Shown: positions 17,916-26,340, counted from the stretch's first letter. The stretch: 64,000 bases of DNA from RYN-230 sp963704995 (GCA_963704995.1 CAVPIM010000017.1:1426001-1490000), one strand, 5' to 3'. Numbers and translations: made by a program. Notes: generated by a model not told the origin, from the sequence alone.

Positions 17916-18926
17916 TTAGCGGCTGAGGTAGCGCTCAGCCAGGGCACAGCTGTCCTGGGTGTACCCGGCACCCAGCTCCCGGGCGATGTCGGCCGCCTGA
18001 TGCGAGCCGATCCACGCGACGAGCAGCAGCCGCCGGAACATGATGAAGGTCCAGATCTCCGCCTCGTCCTGCGGCGGCAGGGCGGTCACCCGCCGGTAGC
18101 CGGACAGCCAGCTGTCCACGAGCTCCGGCACGTGCGGCTGGTGCTCGAAGAAGCTCACCGCGGTGCCGACGTCGTAGAGGTACCAGCTGAAGCCCGAGTC
18201 GTCGAAGTCGATGACGCTGACCCGCCCGCCGTCGACGAGCAGGTTGGCCAGCCTGGTGTCGGCGTGGACCAGCCCGTAGCGCTGCGGGCCGGTGCCGAAC
18301 GCGGCCAGCCGGTCCCGGAGCACGCCGTCCAGCCGGCCCAGGACCGCGTGCTCGGCCGGCCCGACCCCGATCCCGTCCTGCCAGCGGCCCCACCGGGCCC
18401 GGGCGCCGAACGCGGCGTCGTAGTCCCAGTGGAACCGGGTGAACCAGGCCGGCCGCCGCCACTGCCGCGCGTGCTGGTGCATCCGGGCGGTGATCTCGCC
18501 CAGCTCGGCGAAGTGCGCGGCGTCGTCGTCGGCGGGCTCGGTGCCGGCCAGGTACTCGAAGCGGACGCAGTGCCGCTCCTGCCCGGTCTCGTCGGCCATG
18601 GTCATGACCCGCCCGCCGCCGGGGGCCGGCAGCACCCGCGGGGTGCGGACCCCGGCCTCGGCGCGCAGCGCGTCCATCCAGGCCAGCTCGGACTCGATCT
18701 CGGCGGCGGTGTGGTACCCGAGCCGGTGCACCCGCAGGATCGACGGCCCCTCGTCCGGGTCCCGCACCAGGTAGGTCGCGTTCTCGGACACGTTGAGCAG
18801 ATGCACGGTGGACCCGGGACCGCACCCGCCGGCCCGCGCCGCCTGCCCGGCGAACCGGGTGATCCGGGCCAGCACGTCACCGCCGCCGGACAGGTCATGC
18901 GCGCCGGGCTCGTCAGCCACGCTCAC
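17916..18926 (-). CDS. APH-type (choline/amino-alcohol) kinase of the microcompartment operon
   Basis: 336 aa, aminoglycoside-phosphotransferase/homoserine-kinase-II fold. It shows NVSENATYLVRDPDEGPSIL (nucleotide-binding lobe), the catalytic loop YGLVHADTRLANLLVDGGRV (H-x-D-x-x-x-x-N) and VSVIDFDDSGFSWYLYD (metal-binding Asp). RMM-type loci contain such a kinase, thought to phosphorylate amino-2-propanol so that the PLP phospholyase can release an aldehyde, phosphate and ammonia. GTG start at 18926, 4 bp after the BMC-T stop. Confidence 0.87.
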   Translation of the reverse strand: MSVADEPGAHDLSGGGDVLARITRFAGQAARAGGCGPGSTVHLLNVSENATYLVRDPDEGPSILRVHRLGYHTAAEIESELAWMDALRAEAGVRTPRVLPAPGGGRVMTMADETGQERHCVRFEYLAGTEPADDDAAHFAELGEITARMHQHARQWRRPAWFTRFHWDYDAAFGARARWGRWQDGIGVGPAEHAVLGRLDGVLRDRLAAFGTGPQRYGLVHADTRLANLLVDGGRVSVIDFDDSGFSWYLYDVGTAVSFFEHQPHVPELVDSWLSGYRRVTALPPQDEAEIWTFIMFRRLLLVAWIGSHQAADIARELGAGYTQDSCALAERYLSR

Positions 18927-18930
18927 CTCG

Positions 18931-19635
18931 TCACCCGCCCTCGTGGCCCCGGCCCTCGACCCCGCCGAGGACCGCCATGATCTCGTCCCGCGCCGCCGTG
19001 ATCTGCTCCGCGGGCCCGCTCAGGTAGAGGCGCCCGGCCACGCCGATCATGGACACGTCAACCAGCGTCACCCCCGGCGCCGTGCGTTCCGCCTCGTTCG
19101 CCGCGAGCGCGGCGAACAGCGCCGGGGTGACCTCGCAGACCAGCAGCGTGTCCCCGGGGATGATCATGGAGCCGCCGCGGTTGCGGTTGATGATGATGGC
19201 CTGCCGGTCGGTGATGTCCTCGATCACGTCGCAGAACAGGATCCGCGGCCGCAACTGGTCGGACGCGCTGGCGTTCAGGCCCTCCAGGATCGCCTGCCCG
19301 GCCCGCTCGACGTCGGCCAGGTCGGGCCCGTGCACCTCGAGCACGCCGAACTGCCGCTCGACGAACAGGATGCCCGGCTCCACCGTCGGCACCGCGCGCA
19401 GCGCCAGGTCGGTCACCCGCTCGATGGCCAGCGCGGGGGCCACCTCGACGATCAGCGAGTGCTCACCCTGCATCGGCGGGTAGCCCCGGGCCCGGGTGGG
19501 GGTGCCCAGGTACGCCGCGAACTGCCGCTGCAGGTCCCGGACCAGCAGGTGGACCCGCAGCTCGGCCAGGCGCGGCGCGCCCGCGGGCTCGGCGGAGTGC
19601 GGCGCGCCCGGCCGCGCGGCAGGCGGCGCGCTCAC
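18931..19635 (-). CDS. BMC-T shell protein (tandem BMC domains), first copy
   Basis: About 234 aa with two fused BMC domains. Domain 1: LIVEVAPALAIERVTDLALR and EPGILFVERQFGVLEVHGPD. Domain 2: ILFCDVIEDITDRQAIIINR, NRGGSMIIPGDTLLVCEVTP and LFAALAANEAERTAPGVTLV. This is the trimeric pseudohexamer tile that often has a gated central pore for substrates or cofactors. An N-terminal Pro/Ala extension of about 25 residues precedes LRVHLLVRDLQRQFAAYLG. The GTG start overlaps the BMC-H stop (GTGA). Its partner copy is at 20794-21407. Confidence 0.93.
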   Translation of the reverse strand: MSAPPAARPGAPHSAEPAGAPRLAELRVHLLVRDLQRQFAAYLGTPTRARGYPPMQGEHSLIVEVAPALAIERVTDLALRAVPTVEPGILFVERQFGVLEVHGPDLADVERAGQAILEGLNASASDQLRPRILFCDVIEDITDRQAIIINRNRGGSMIIPGDTLLVCEVTPALFAALAANEAERTAPGVTLVDVSMIGVAGRLYLSGPAEQITAARDEIMAVLGGVEGRGHEGG

Positions 19636-19913
19636 TCGCCGCGGATGGTGAAGTGCCTGCCGAGTTCGGCGTGCGGCCGCGGGATCACGTGCACCGAGAT
19701 CAGCTCGCCCACGGTGCTGGCCGTTTCCGCGCCCGCCTCGGTCGCGGCCTTGACCGCGCCGACGTCGCCGACGATGGTGACCGACACCAGGCCGTCACCG
19801 ACTTCCTGGCGGCCGACGATGGCCACGTTGGCCGCCTTGACCATGGCGTCCGCGGCCGCCAGCGCGGCCACGTACCCCTTCGTCTCGATCATCCCGATCG
19901 CGTTGTCTGCCAC
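19632..19913 (-). CDS. BMC-H hexameric shell protein
   Basis: 93 aa, one canonical BMC domain: AIGMIETKGYVAALAAADAM, VKAANVAIVGRQEVGDGLVS, GDVGAVKAATEAGAETA and GELISVHVIPRPHAEL. This is the main tile of microcompartment facets. It has a good GGAGAG ribosome site just before the ATG at 19913. The 56-bp gap to the upstream BMC-P gene contains a long hairpin (19935-19985), which could separate or boost expression of this abundant tile. GTGA overlap with the following BMC-T gene. Confidence 0.95.
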   Translation of the reverse strand: MADNAIGMIETKGYVAALAAADAMVKAANVAIVGRQEVGDGLVSVTIVGDVGAVKAATEAGAETASTVGELISVHVIPRPHAELGRHFTIRGE

Positions 19914-19934
19914 GTTTCTCTCCTCTGGTGCCTG

Positions 19935-19985
19935 TCGTGATCATGACTTGAGTGCCGTTCCAGCGGCACTCAGTCATGATCACGA
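19935..19985 (-). promoter_or_regulatory. Long RNA hairpin between BMC-P and BMC-H genes
   Basis: Arms of 22-23 bp (19935-19957 and 19964-19985) are complementary except for one bulged T; the loop is six bases. The right arm overlaps the last codons and stop of BMC-P. On the transcript the hairpin sits about 20 nt before the BMC-H ribosome site, with no U-tract, so it is not a normal terminator. A role in mRNA processing or stability, raising BMC-H over BMC-P, is inference. Confidence 0.7.
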
Positions 19986-20233
19986 CGCTTGCCCGCTGGG
20001 TCTATGGAGCCGATGATCAATGCGTCGACGGGCGGCGGCTCGCCCGGGAACCAGGCCGCGGCGACCGAGCCCTGGGCGACCAGCACCCGTTCACCCACGC
20101 CGCTGCCCAGCACGTCGAAGGCGACGAACCGCTGGCCGGTGCCTTCCGCCTCCACCTCCAGGAACGCGCCCTTCGGGATCTCGGCCAGCCGGCGGGTGGC
20201 CCAGACGTTTCCCACCACCGTCGCGGTTACCAT
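19970..20233 (-). CDS. BMC-P pentameric shell protein (EutN/CcmL family)
   Basis: 87 aa: VTATVVGNVWATRRLAEIPK, FVAFDVLGSGVGERVLVAQG and AAAWFPGEPPPVDALIIGSI (ending with IDP). These are the EutN/CcmL beta-barrel motifs; pentamers cap the twelve vertices of the polyhedral shell, so few copies are needed. Its ATG overlaps the stop of the upstream gene (TGATG), and its own stop lies in the long hairpin at 19935-19985. Confidence 0.94.
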   Translation of the reverse strand: MVTATVVGNVWATRRLAEIPKGAFLEVEAEGTGQRFVAFDVLGSGVGERVLVAQGSVAAAWFPGEPPPVDALIIGSIDPAGKRRDHD

Positions 20234-20797
20234 CAGCGCTCCTTCTCGATCTCGACCCCGGCCGCCCGCGCCCGGTCGCGGGCCAGCGGCGTGAGCACCG
20301 CGCGCCGCCCCAGCACCAGCCGGGCCCCGGCCCGGGCCGCGTCACGGACCACGGCCTCGGTGACCGCGCCCTTGTCGATGCGGCGCACCGGCCGGGCGGA
20401 CCCGGCCGGCCCGGCCAGCGCCGCGCCGCCCGGCGCGAGGCGGAACCGGAGCCGGCCGGTGCGCAGGTCGTCGCGCCGCCGCGGGTCCTCGAACACGCGC
20501 AGCAGCCGGGTCACGAACGCGGCCAGCTCCTGGTCCGTCCGGACGCTCACGGTCTCCACCGCGCCGACTCCGTCCCGGACCGTGTACGCCAGCCCGTCCT
20601 GCGCCGGGCGCGGTGCCAGCTGGCCGCGGCTGCGCGGCGCGGTACCCGCCGGGGCCCGGCTGCGCAGGCGGGAACCAGCCTGGCCCGGCTCCGCCAGCGC
20701 GGGATCAGCGGCGCCCGGCTGCCGGCGGGGGCCGCAGGTCGGCCAGCGCCTCGCGGACCAGCGCGCGCAGCATCTCGGGGTCCACGCCGGAGGTCAT
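20233..20797 (-). CDS. Microcompartment-associated small protein with N-terminal encapsulation-peptide-like helix (one frameshift)
   Basis: The ATG at 20797 overlaps the BMC-T stop (ATGA). The first residues DPEMLRALVREALADL form an amphipathic helix like known encapsulation peptides, followed by a Pro/Ala linker. After a one-base shift near 20710 the frame continues DGLAYTVRDGVGAVETVSV, LAAFVTRLLRVFEDPRRRD, KGAVTEAVVRDAARAGARLV and LTPLARDRARAAGVEIEKE. About 187 aa in total. I do not recognise an enzyme; the VTE...TPLARDxARxxGI tail recurs in BMC-linked proteins. Likely an internal (luminal) protein or assembly factor. Confidence 0.72.
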
Positions 20798-21407
20798 GCC
20801 GCCCCCCGCAGCGCGTGCTCGGCCGCCTCGGCCGCCTGCCGGACGTCCGCCTCGGACCCGGACAGGTACACCCGGCCCGTCGCGCCGATCATGCGGTAGT
20901 CCACGACCTTGATCCGGGCCGCCTTCTCGGCCTCGTTGACCGCGAGGATCGCGTACGAGGCCGGCTGCATCTCCAGCACGAACAGCGACTCCCCGGCCAG
21001 CACCATGGACCCGATCTTGTTCCGGTTGATCAGGAACGCGTGCTGCGGGTCGATCATCGTGACGATCTTCGAGGCCAGGATCTCCGGCTGGCTCGCGTCC
21101 GCCTCCGTGGCGCGCAGCGCGCCGAGCACGGCGGAGCCGGCCGCCCGCACCTCGTCGGTGCTCCCGTGCACCTCCAGGTACCCGAAGTGCCGCTCCACGA
21201 CCAGGATCCCGGCCCGCACGCCCGCGTACTTGAGCGCGACATCGGTGAGCGGCTCCACGTCCAGCCCCGGCGCGACCTCGACCACGAGCGCCGCATCGTT
21301 GCTGCGCGGCAGGCTCCCCCGGATCCACGGTGCCCAGGTAGCACATGGTCTGCGGCCTGCAGCCGGTCGAGAAAGATGAACGACCGCAGCTCAGCCACCC
21401 TGACCAC
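20794..21407 (-). CDS. BMC-T shell protein, second copy (frameshifts near the N terminus)
   Basis: Starts VAELRSFIFLDRLQ, continues in a second frame as MCYLGTVDPG, then in the third frame as VVEVAPGLDVEPLTDVALKY, GILVVERHFGYLEVHGSTDE, KIVTMIDPQHAFLINRNKIG, SMVLAGESLFVLEMQPASYA and MIGATGRVYLSGSEADVRQA. The same two-domain layout as the other BMC-T but clearly diverged, as in mycobacterial RMM shells that carry two BMC-T types. The two early frame changes (about 21325-21355) lie within 30 bp of each other and are probably errors. GTG start at 21407 (or 21398), overlapping the aldehyde dehydrogenase stop. Confidence 0.88.
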
Positions 21408-23020
21408 CCACGATCCCCCGCAGCTCCTCGAGCACGACCCGCCGGATCTCCGCCCTCAGCGCCTCAAGATCGGGGTCGGCTGCCGCCCGGGCCAGCCCGG
21501 CTGGCGTCCGGCGCTCGCGGGCCGCCGCCGCGGCCGCCCGTCCTCATCCCGCAGATTCGAGGCCACCGGGTACGGAGGCATCGCCCCCGCCGGCGCCTCC
21601 CACGGCACGAGTCCGGTGAAGTCCCCGAATCCCACGGACGGGTCTTCGTTATAGGCCAGGCGTGTCCACTGGACCAGGTGCCGGGGCTGCAGGTTCTCAC
21701 CCACCGAGGAGCGGCCGAAGAATCCGGTCCCGATCGTCATCGACGGTGCGAGCCCGGTCCCGATGCCGGCGCTGCCCAGGCTGGACCCGGTGTTGACCGC
21801 GATCCGGAGCACCTCGAGCGCGGCGCCGTACTCCATGATCGTCTCCGGGTCGGCCGAGTGGATCGCGGCCGAGTGGCCCTTGCCGCCCAGCCGGAGCACG
21901 GCGCGCGCGGCGCCGATGCCGTGCCGCACGCTGCCGACCTGGGTCAGCCCGAGGACCGGGCAGAGCTTCTCGTGGGCCAGCGGCTCCTCGGGGACGACCA
22001 GGGGGAACGGGGCCAGCAGCACCCGGGTCGTGCCCGGCACCCGCAGGCCGGCCTGCGCCGCGATCCAGGTCGCGTCCTGGCCGACGAACCGGGTATCGAA
22101 GTGCCCGCCGGGGAACAGCAGGTCACGCACCTTGTCCCGGTCCTGCGGCGGGAGCAGGTACGCGCCCGCGCGCTGCAGGTGCCGCAGCAGCGCCGGGGCG
22201 GCCGCCTCGGTGACGATCAGCACGGACTCGTTGGTGCACAGGATCGAATTGTCGAAGCTCTTGCTGTCCACGATCCGGCGCGCGGCTTCCGGCAGGTCCG
22301 CATCGTCCGCAACGAAAACCGGCACGTTGCCGGGCCCCACCCCGATAGCCGGCGTGCCCGAGCTGTAGGCGGCCCGGACCACGGCGGTGCCGCCCGGTCG
22401 CGACGATCAGGCTGGTCCGCTCGTCGGCCATCAGCGCGTGGATCAGCGGCACCGACGGCTCGTCCACGACCTGGATCACGCCGTCGGGTGCGCCCGCGGC
22501 CACCGCGGCCGCGGCCAGCGTCCGGGCCGCGTCCGCGGAGCACTCCCGGGCCAGCGGGTGCGGGCTGACCACGACCGCGTTGCGGGTCATGAGGGCGAGC
22601 AGCGACTTGACGAACACGGTGGCGACCGGGTTGGTCGACGGGGTGAGCGCCAGCACCACGCCGGCGGGGCGCGGGATCTCGACCATCCGGGCGGCCGGGT
22701 CGACGCGGGGGGTCACGTAGTCGTGGGCGGCGTAGGCCTCGACCAGGCCGGTGCTGCCGGCCAGGTTCTTGATGACCTTGTGCTCGGCCACGCCGAACCC
22801 GGTCTCGCGGACCGCCCAGTCGGCGTACTCACGGGCCCGGCCGGCGCCCGCGGCCGCGGCCGCGTGCGACGATCCGGTCCACCGCGGCCTTGTCGTAGCG
22901 GGCGAACGCGGACGCGGCCCACTGCGCCCGCTGCAGCATGGCCCGGGCCCGCGGCACCCCGGCCGGGTCGGTCAGCAGGTCGATGCTGATCGGTCTCGGT
23001 CGGTCACGGCCGTCGGTCAT
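21391..23020 (-). CDS. CoA-acylating aldehyde dehydrogenase with C-terminal encapsulation peptide (three frameshifts)
   Basis: EutE/PduP-type. The N-terminal helix PISIDLLTDPAGVPRARAML is followed by GVAEHKVIKNLAGSTGLVEA, PRPAGVVLALTPSTNPVATV, GVGPGNVPVFVADDADLPEA, and the catalytic Cys in SFDNSILCTNESVLIV. Then come HEKLCPVLGLTQVG and GKGHSAAIHSADPETIMEYG. Frames change near 22860, 22390 and 21540. The last frame yields DPDLEALRAEIRRVVLEELR plus a Gly-rich end, an amphipathic targeting helix that the shorter frame lacks. About 540 aa. It converts propionaldehyde (or similar) plus CoA and NAD+ to acyl-CoA inside the shell. RMM-type core enzyme. Confidence 0.9.
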
Positions 23021-23034
23021 GGCCGCACCTCGCG

Positions 23035-24324
23035 TCAGTCCCGGGGGCCCGCCCCCCCGGCTTGCGCCGCGTCGCCGCGGGCGGCGGCGACGGCCACCTC
23101 GACCCGGTCCAGCAGCTCGGCGCACAGGTCGGGGGTCAGCAGCAGGCCCGGCTTGAACTGCAGGACCCGCGGGTCGAGGGTGGAGAAGATCGCCCACACG
23201 CCGTGCTCGTAGAGCCGCTTCATGACGAACCTGGCGCCGTGCGGGTGCCCGAACTCCAGGCCCATGACCAGGCCGTCCTGCCGGATGCCGGTGAACCAGT
23301 CCGGGTAGGCCTGCTGGATCCGGCGCAGCCCGCGGCCGATCAGGTCGGCGATGTAGAAGACCATCGACCTGACCTCCGGCCGGCAGGTGATCTCCAGGGT
23401 CTTCAGCGCGGCGACGCAGCCGAGTTCGGCGCCGCCGAACGTGGACATGTGCGCGAACCCGTCCTCGCTGAGCCAGCCCGCCGCCGCCTCGCTGACCAGG
23501 ACCGCGCTGACCGGGTACAGGCCGCCGGACAGGCCCTTGCCGGTGACCAGGAGGTCCGGCGCGATGCCGTGCTTGGTGATCGCCCACAGCTCGCCGGTGC
23601 GCATCAGCCCGGTCTGCACCTCGTCGGCGATGTAGAGGGCGCCGTACCGCTCGCAGAGCTTCTTGGTGCCTTCCAGGTAGCCGGGCGCGGGCAGCGGGAA
23701 GCCGTAGGTCGCCGGGATCGTCTCCATGATCACCGCGGCGACGTCCCGGCCGCGCAGCGCGTCCTCCATCGCGGCCAGGTCGTTGAACGGGACGTGGCTG
23801 AACTCGTCCGGCCGGTCGGCGAGGAACAGGGTCGCGAACCGGTCGTCGCCGGTGGCGACGGCCAGGCCGGTGTGCCCGTGGTACGCCTTGGCCACCGAGA
23901 CGATCTTGCGTTTCTTCGTGGCGTGCCGGGCGGTCTTCAGCGCGATGTCGATGGCCTCGCCGCCGCCGCTGCCGAACACCACCTTGGCCAGGCCGGGCGG
24001 CGCGGTGGTCACCAGGGCCTCGGCCAGGGCGGTGCGGGCCAGCGACGGAAAGTGGTGGTTCCCGATGTCGAACCGCTGCATGGCCGCGGTGACCGCCGCG
24101 GCGACCTCGGGGTTGCGGTGGCCGAGGTTGTAGGTGCCCCCGTTGAGGTGGACGTCGATCAGGCGCTTGCCCCCGACGTCGTAGATGAAGTAGCCCTCCC
24201 GCCGGTCGATGACCAGCGGGACGCCGGAATCGGACCAGAACTGGGTCTTGTCCGGGTTCCAGTACTGCCTGGACCGGTCGAGCATCTCGGCCTTGGACGG
24301 GAAGGCGATCAGCTCCTCGGCCAT
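23035..24324 (-). CDS. PLP-dependent class III aminotransferase/phospholyase of the microcompartment operon
   Basis: 429 aa, unbroken. Shows FIYDVGGKRLIDVHLNGGTY, SGGGEAIDIALKTARHATKK, HGHTGLAVATGD, the Asp in YIADEVQTGLMRTGELWAIT, the PLP Lys in VTGKGLSGGLYPVSAVL and FGGAELGCVAALKTLEI. This subgroup includes ethanolamine-phosphate and related phospholyases; in RMM-type loci it is thought to split amino-2-propanol phosphate to propionaldehyde, phosphate and ammonia. A true aminotransferase role remains possible. First gene of the operon, with the promoter and the GGTC palindrome just upstream. Confidence 0.88.
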   Translation of the reverse strand: MAEELIAFPSKAEMLDRSRQYWNPDKTQFWSDSGVPLVIDRREGYFIYDVGGKRLIDVHLNGGTYNLGHRNPEVAAAVTAAMQRFDIGNHHFPSLARTALAEALVTTAPPGLAKVVFGSGGGEAIDIALKTARHATKKRKIVSVAKAYHGHTGLAVATGDDRFATLFLADRPDEFSHVPFNDLAAMEDALRGRDVAAVIMETIPATYGFPLPAPGYLEGTKKLCERYGALYIADEVQTGLMRTGELWAITKHGIAPDLLVTGKGLSGGLYPVSAVLVSEAAAGWLSEDGFAHMSTFGGAELGCVAALKTLEITCRPEVRSMVFYIADLIGRGLRRIQQAYPDWFTGIRQDGLVMGLEFGHPHGARFVMKRLYEHGVWAIFSTLDPRVLQFKPGLLLTPDLCAELLDRVEVAVAAARGDAAQAGGAGPRD

Positions 24325-24651
24325 GTCACCTCCGGGATCCGGGCGCCAGTCCGGTCTGCTTTGGTCTGACCAAATACGTACGCTTCTAACCTTTACGTGT
24401 CAAGAGGTCATGAGTTAAGTCCATATTTCATGAACCAAAACTCTTGTCAGGATTCCTACCTGCTGATACCGTCCGCGCTGTGATCTGTACCACAGGGCGT
24501 ACCTCAACCGTTTGACCCCTGTTTGACCACCGCTTTCTGGCACTCGGTTGACGACCGCTGTTCTGGCCGCCGTCTGCCATCCTGTATGACCTGGCGCCGC
24601 AGGGCGCGGGCCACCTCGTAGTAACTGGGCGATCCTCTGGGGAGGGCACTC
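24325..24651. promoter_or_regulatory. Divergent promoter region of the microcompartment operon and permease
   Basis: This 327-bp gap is less GC-rich (roughly 55%) than its surroundings, separates the operon from the divergent permease, and holds no gene. It contains the GGTC palindrome at 24360-24374, an AT-richer patch at 24375-24450 suited to promoters in both directions (TTATTGG-like and TTGTCAGG elements are too weak to place exactly), and GGGGAGG before the permease ATG. Confidence 0.6.
24360..24374. promoter_or_regulatory. Candidate GntR/HutC operator, 15-bp palindrome
   Basis: TTTGGTCTGACCAAA is a perfect 7+1+7 inverted repeat 36 bp upstream of the first microcompartment gene. HutC-type regulators (for example DasR) recognise TGGTCTAGACCA-like sites, one base longer in the centre. 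The operon encodes such a regulator at 16319-17137, so autoregulation through this site is a reasonable inference. Confidence 0.68.
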
Positions 24652-26190
24652 ATGGCACAGTCGGAGCTTCCGCGGGTCGGCGGTATCGAGGGGATGGAGG
24701 AATCCTTCGACATCTCCCAGCGCGCCGAGGTCCCCAAGCTGCGCAAGGGAGCGGTCGGCCTGGGCGGCGTGCTGTTCCTGACCGTCACCGGATCCGCGCC
24801 GATCTCGGCGATGCTGTTCAACACCCCGATCATGGTCGGCTACGGCCAGGGCGTCGGCGCGCCCGCCGCGTTCATCTTCGCCGCCATCGTGCTGGTCGTG
24901 TTCTCCGTCGGCTACGTGGCCATGGCCAGGAAGCGGACCAGCACGGGCGGCTTCTACTCCTACATCAGCCACGGGCTCGGCCGCGAGCTGGGCATCGGCA
25001 CCGGCTACGGAGCGGTCGTGGCGTACTCGGTGTTCGAGGCCTCACTGGCCGGCGGGTTCGCGTACTTCGCGAACCTCAAGCTGAACGCGTTCGGGGTCAA
25101 CATCGGCTGGCCCTGGCTGGCCCTGGGCATGGTCGTGCTGATCTCGCTGCTGACCTTCTTCGACGTCCGGCTGTCCTCCACGCTGCTGGCCATCGGGCTG
25201 ATCAGCGAGATCGCGATCCTGGTCATCTTCGACATCTTCATGTTCAGCAAGGGCCACGCCAACTGGGCCGCGCTCAACCCGGCCAACGCGTTCAAGAGCT
25301 TCCCGGCCTCCGGGAAGCTGGCCGCCGGCTCGGTCGGCATCGGGCTGTTCTTCGCGTTCTGGTCCTGGGTCGGGTTCGAGATGGCCCCCAACTACGCCGA
25401 GGAGTCCCGCGACCCGAAGCGGATCGTGCCCCGCGCGCTGTACATCTCGGTGATCGGCCTGGGTATCTTCTACACGCTGACGTCCTGGGCGCCGCTGTTC
25501 GGCTACCCGACCACGCACGCGGCCGTCGCCGCGGCCCAGGGCAACGCGGCGAACTTCTACCTCGCCCCGGCCACCCAGTACGCCGGGCACTGGGTGTCCT
25601 CGATCATGAGCTACCTGATCATCACCGGCTCGTTCGCCTGCGGGATGGCGTTCCACAACACCACCGCCCGCTACATGTACTCCCTCGGCCGGGAGGGGCT
25701 GCTGCCCGCGCCGCTGGGCCGGACCCACCCCAAGTTCCAGAGCCCGTACATCGCGTCGGTGGTGCAGTCCGTCGTGGCCGCGTTCATCATCATCCTGTTC
25801 GCCGTGTTCACCGGCAGCAACGACCCGAACACCCAGGCCTACCTGCAGCTGTACGGGCTGATGGCGGTGATGGGCGTGATCATCATCCTGTCGGTGCAGG
25901 CCCTGGTCTCGCTGGCCATCCTGGTCTACTACGAGCGGCACCACCGGGACGAGGCGCACTGGTGGAAGACCCGGCTGGCCCCGGCCCTGGCGCTGGTGTC
26001 CCAGGCCGCCGTGGTCTACCTGCTGTTCGACAACATCAGCTTCCTGGGCAGCGGCTACTCGTACGCGAAGTGGTTCGGCCCGATCGATCTGGCGATCGTG
26101 CTGATCGGCGTGGGCGTGGCGTTCTACTTCAAGAAGCGCAAGCCCGCGAAGTACGAGCAGGCCGGGCGGCTTATCAACGAGGGCCTCTAA
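24652..26190 (+). CDS. APC-family amine/amino-acid permease
   Basis: 512 aa, about 12 transmembrane helices. LGGVLFLTVTGSAPISAMLF is the first helix with the unwound GSAP/GxxG region typical of the APC fold, followed by KRTSTGGFYSYISHGLGREL, the conserved GFEMAPNYAEESRDPKRIVP loop after TM6, and NTTARYMYSLGREGLLP. RMM-type loci carry such a permease, taken to import the amino alcohol substrate. Divergent from the phospholyase gene and likely under the same GntR protein. RBS GGGGAGG. Confidence 0.88.
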   Translation: MAQSELPRVGGIEGMEESFDISQRAEVPKLRKGAVGLGGVLFLTVTGSAPISAMLFNTPIMVGYGQGVGAPAAFIFAAIVLVVFSVGYVAMARKRTSTGGFYSYISHGLGRELGIGTGYGAVVAYSVFEASLAGGFAYFANLKLNAFGVNIGWPWLALGMVVLISLLTFFDVRLSSTLLAIGLISEIAILVIFDIFMFSKGHANWAALNPANAFKSFPASGKLAAGSVGIGLFFAFWSWVGFEMAPNYAEESRDPKRIVPRALYISVIGLGIFYTLTSWAPLFGYPTTHAAVAAAQGNAANFYLAPATQYAGHWVSSIMSYLIITGSFACGMAFHNTTARYMYSLGREGLLPAPLGRTHPKFQSPYIASVVQSVVAAFIIILFAVFTGSNDPNTQAYLQLYGLMAVMGVIIILSVQALVSLAILVYYERHHRDEAHWWKTRLAPALALVSQAAVVYLLFDNISFLGSGYSYAKWFGPIDLAIVLIGVGVAFYFKKRKPAKYEQAGRLINEGL

Positions 26191-26340
26191 TCCGGCTCGC
26201 CGGGCCAGCCCCGCCAGGCCCGGCGAGCCGGGGCTGACGGGCTGGGCTGAGGGCCTGGCGCTATTACACTCTCTGCCAGGCTGCGGCGGATCCCGGCGGT
26301 CCCGGCGCCCGGTCGCGGCTCCTGAGAGGGACACGCGACC

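Noticed and set aside
19935..19985. Hairpin as rho-independent terminator
   Set aside because: No U-tract follows, and the downstream BMC-H gene, needed for the shell, has no other visible promoter in the 56-bp gap.
11842..23020. Reading the frameshifted microcompartment genes as pseudogenes
   Set aside because: Frames resume at the same family position with all catalytic residues kept, overlaps such as ATGA/GTGA persist, and similar breaks hit essential genes (glyA) in this window.
24325..24651. Cobalamin riboswitch before the B12-enzyme operon
   Set aside because: No B12-box-like conserved core was found in either strand of this gap.
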